Of a stretch of 64,000 nucleotides of DNA, positions 62,017-64,000 are shown in pieces. Each line of letters starts with the position of its first letter. Positions within the stretch are counted from its first letter, which is position 1. The stretch is taken from assembly GCA_025928185.1 (NCBI GenBank), contig JAICKA010000002.1, forward strand, positions 124,001 to 188,000. The letters are read 5' to 3'. The notes below the pieces were generated by a model that ran no database searches, was not told where the DNA came from, and worked only from the letters and a program-made list of their open reading frames with translations. Origin of the DNA: Gemmatimonadaceae bacterium (GTDB lineage: Bacteria; Gemmatimonadota; Gemmatimonadetes; Gemmatimonadales; Gemmatimonadaceae). The translations under genes and the position numbers were made by a program.

Positions 62017-63405
62017 ATGGACGACACATCCGCCGCCCCCGCTCCCGCAGCGCGTGGGCAGACGACGCTGCCGCGCGAGCTGGGGCTGTGGAGTGCAGTC
62101 GCCGTCGTCGTCGGATCCACCATCGGCTCGGGCATCTTCCGCACTCCGGCGAGCGTCACCAACCGGCTGCCTGGCCCGCTGCCGCTGCTCGCCGTGTGGG
62201 TCGCCGGCGGCCTGCTCGCGCTCTGTGGCGCGCTCACGCTCGCTGAAGTCGCCGGCGCGTTTCCCGACACGGGCGGCATCTTCGTCTTCATTCACAAGGC
62301 GTACGGCCGGCTCGCGGCGTTCCTGTTTGGCTGGTCCGAGCTGACGATCATCCGCGCGGCATCGCTCGGCGCCGTGTCGACGACGTTCGCCGAATATTTC
62401 ATGCGCGTGCTCGGCTTCAATCCGGCACTCGAGCCGAATGCCACGTACGTGCATTACATCGCGGCGCTGGCGATCGTCGTGACGGCGACGTTCAACTACG
62501 TCGGCATGCGCACCGGCTCGTTCGTGCAGAACGTCACGACGCTGGCCAAATATTTCGGCCTCGTGTTCATCGTGGTGCTGGCGATCGCCATTGGATTGCC
62601 GCGTACGGGCGGACACTTCACGCCGGCGGCGCCGCCCGGGAGCTTTTCCGTCGCGCCGTTCGGGTTGGCCCTGGTCTCGGTGCTCTGGGCGTACGACGGC
62701 TGGGCCGATCTCACATTCGTCTCCGGCGAAGTCAAGGATCCGCGGCGCAACCTGCCGCGCGCGTTGATCATCGGCACGTGCGCGGTGATCGGCATCTACC
62801 TGCTGGCCAACGTGGCGTATCTCTCGGTGCTGCCGGTGGAGCAGGTGCGCACGTCGCCGCTCGTCGCCGCGGATGTGGCCGCGCGGCTGGCCGGCGCGGC
62901 GGGCGTGGCGTTCGTGTCGATCACCGTGATGCTGTCGACGTTCGGCACGCTCAACGGCTCGATCCTCACCTCGCCGCGCGTGTTCTTCGCGATGGCGGAT
63001 GAGGGACTGCTGTTCAGAAAACTCGCATCGATCCACCCGCGCTTCCAGTCGCCGTACCTGGCGATCGCGCTCACCGCGGCGCTCGGCGTGCTGTTCGTAC
63101 TGTTGCGCACCTTCGAGCAGCTCGCCGACACGTTCGTGACGGCGATCCTGCCGTTCTACGCGCTCGGCGTGGCGTCGATCTTCATCTTCCGCCGCCGCGC
63201 GTCGCGCGGAGGAACCGACTACTCGCCACCCTTCCGCACGCCGCTCTACCCGCTCACCCCGATCCTCTTCGTGCTCGCCACGCTGTACCTGCTCGTCAAC
63301 GCGCTGATCGACCCGAGCAGCCGCGTGCCGACGATCGGGGTGTTCGTGGTGATTCTGGTGGGGGTGCCGGTCTACTTCGCGACGGTGGCGCGGCGGCGGG
63401 GGTGA
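62017..63405 (+). CDS. APC-superfamily amino acid permease
   Basis: 462 residues, about twelve helices. Helix 1 carries STIGSGIFRTP, the APC signature. It differs from the permease at 6088 (GGGIF there). An amino-acid transporter or antiporter of the LAT/YfnA-like group is likely; the long central loop and the neutral C-terminus fit. No enzyme gene is coupled. The 3' end is followed by a large inverted repeat. Confidence 0.88.
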   Translation: MDDTSAAPAPAARGQTTLPRELGLWSAVAVVVGSTIGSGIFRTPASVTNRLPGPLPLLAVWVAGGLLALCGALTLAEVAGAFPDTGGIFVFIHKAYGRLAAFLFGWSELTIIRAASLGAVSTTFAEYFMRVLGFNPALEPNATYVHYIAALAIVVTATFNYVGMRTGSFVQNVTTLAKYFGLVFIVVLAIAIGLPRTGGHFTPAAPPGSFSVAPFGLALVSVLWAYDGWADLTFVSGEVKDPRRNLPRALIIGTCAVIGIYLLANVAYLSVLPVEQVRTSPLVAADVAARLAGAAGVAFVSITVMLSTFGTLNGSILTSPRVFFAMADEGLLFRKLASIHPRFQSPYLAIALTAALGVLFVLLRTFEQLADTFVTAILPFYALGVASIFIFRRRASRGGTDYSPPFRTPLYPLTPILFVLATLYLLVNALIDPSSRVPTIGVFVVILVGVPVYFATVARRRG

Positions 63406-63462
63406 GCCGCGAGTGGGGGGCGTCTGGGATGGCTTGACTCGACTGCCCACGGGCGCGGTAAC

Positions 63463-63762
63463 GCGAGACCAAGCTGTAAGCTGCGAGTCTCGAGGCTCGA
63501 GCTGCGAGTCTTACACCGAGTCCTGAGTGAGCTGAACCGAGCACCGAGCGTCGAGCGTGTGCTTTAGCTCCCGGCGCAGAGCTGCTGGCGAGAACCGTGG
63601 ATGCGCAGACCGCGCGGCACATGGGAGTACACCTTCGCATGCGCCCGTACTACGACGGAAAGTCGGACTCGCAGCTCAGGACTCGGTTCCACCCTCGCTC
63701 GGGACTCGGTTCAAGACTCGCAGCTCGAGCCTCGAGACTCGCAGCTTACAGCTTGGTCTCGC
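63463..63762. repeat. long inverted repeat with perfect 50-bp arms
   Basis: Arms 63463-63512 and 63713-63762 are perfect 50-bp reverse complements; imperfect complementarity extends inwards through GAGTCCTGAG/CTCAGGACTC words. The arms themselves use CGAGTCTCGAGGCTCGAG words that are partly self-complementary. About 200 bases of spacer hold no credible gene. It lies between convergent genes (permease stop 63405, MCE stop 63822). Nothing else is seen in 63406-63821. Confidence 0.9.
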
Positions 63763-63821
63763 CGTACCGCCCCGTCTGGAGTACCCGCGACACGAATCCC
63801 ACCGCCACGACATCTGACATC

Positions 63822-64000
63822 TCAAAAGATGCTGACGTTGATGTACCGCTTCGGATTTGCCTTGATGTCCGCGAGCAGCGAGTCCGCGCGCTGCAGCAGG
63901 TGCCGCATGTCGGTGTACATCAGCGAATCGCTGAGTAGTTTGCCGACGGTCCCGTTGCCGCCTTCGGCCGTGGCGAGCAGTACGCGTACCTGATTATTCG
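63822..64000 (-). CDS. MCE/MlaD-family protein, C-terminal fragment (runs off the window)
   Basis: The last 59 residues of a minus-strand gene: VRVLLATAEGGNGTVGKLL, then LLQRADSLLADIKANPKRY and the end INVSIF. This matches the C-terminal end typical of MCE/MlaD lipid-transport proteins in FCB-type bacteria (LLxDIKxNPKRYVxVSIF). The start lies beyond base 64000. Such proteins move phospholipids between the membranes, so this supports a diderm cell. The gene end is 60 bases from the inverted repeat. Confidence 0.72.
   Translation of the reverse strand, partial: NNQVRVLLATAEGGNGTVGKLLSDSLMYTDMRHLLQRADSLLADIKANPKRYINVSIF

Noticed and set aside
63463-63762. Inverted repeat as ends of an insertion sequence
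   Set aside because: The 200-base spacer encodes no transposase; no target duplication is seen.

Overview
The window is about two-thirds G+C, dense in genes, and carries short operons joined by ATGA/GTGA stop-start overlaps with many GTG starts. The gene set is that of an aerobic, heterotrophic, Gram-negative-type bacterium: secreted S9, M16, M20, M24 and M28 peptidases, haem export (ccmABCD), an aa3-type oxidase with c-haem domains, PQQ dehydrogenases, and the C-terminus of an MCE/MlaD protein at the right edge. This style best fits the phylum Gemmatimonadota; that placement is inference from gene content, not from a marker gene. No rRNA, tRNA, transposase, phage gene or CRISPR array was seen.

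Layout. 0-25 kb: a secreted S9 peptidase; an M20 deacylase; a patatin-ferredoxin fusion behind a small secreted protein; a permease / kynureninase-like / beta-lactamase-like operon; a sortase with an adjacent sorting-signal substrate; psuG; a TPR / TPR-membrane / M16 peptidase set; an M28 / SpeD-like / membrane protein operon; a cyclic-nucleotide-binding protein; a CDP-alcohol phosphatidyltransferase; an alpha/beta hydrolase; and a DsbA-VKOR disulfide pair. 25-35 kb: acs diverges from one long operon, ccmABCD - cobA/hemD - hemC - hemB - aldo/keto reductase - ppa, which supplies both haem and its export for cytochrome c. 35-42.4 kb: a LiaF-like protein, a large repeat island, an aquaporin, and a compact pathway (ketosynthase, SRPBCC cyclase-like, methyltransferase, flavin reductase, geranylgeranyl-reductase-like flavoprotein, DUF92). 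42.4-45.3 kb: V4R-like protein, M24 peptidase, cupredoxin-like lipoprotein.

45.2-62 kb is a respiratory island. On the minus strand lie coxA, coxC, a small membrane protein, a CtaG-cytochrome c fusion, a PQQ dehydrogenase, its binding-protein partner, a cytochrome c, coxB with a cytochrome c tail, a GlcG/HbpS-like lipoprotein, a COX2-membrane-segment-like protein, ctaA, ctaB, an ABC exporter and a zinc ribbon. Divergent from coxA are a second PQQ dehydrogenase and two cytochromes c. Both dehydrogenases carry the W-D-Y-D signature associated with lanthanide-dependent enzymes. CoxA keeps its metal ligands but lacks the helix-VI Glu and the K-channel Lys. The simplest reading is a periplasmic alcohol-to-oxygen electron chain ending in an oxidase with unusual proton paths.

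Intergenic DNA is unusual. It holds several unrelated families of short-word repeats, often arranged as long inverted repeats: GA-rich/CT-rich mirror arms, a CTAG-rich 69-bp tandem, CCATGG blocks, a perfect 50-bp inverted repeat and a nested 750-bp structure. One 8-bp tandem repeat lies in frame inside the start of the methyltransferase gene and could act as a phase-variation switch. At psuG and at the alpha/beta hydrolase gene the coding frame runs straight into repeat DNA without an ATG/GTG/TTG start upstream of homologous-looking sequence.
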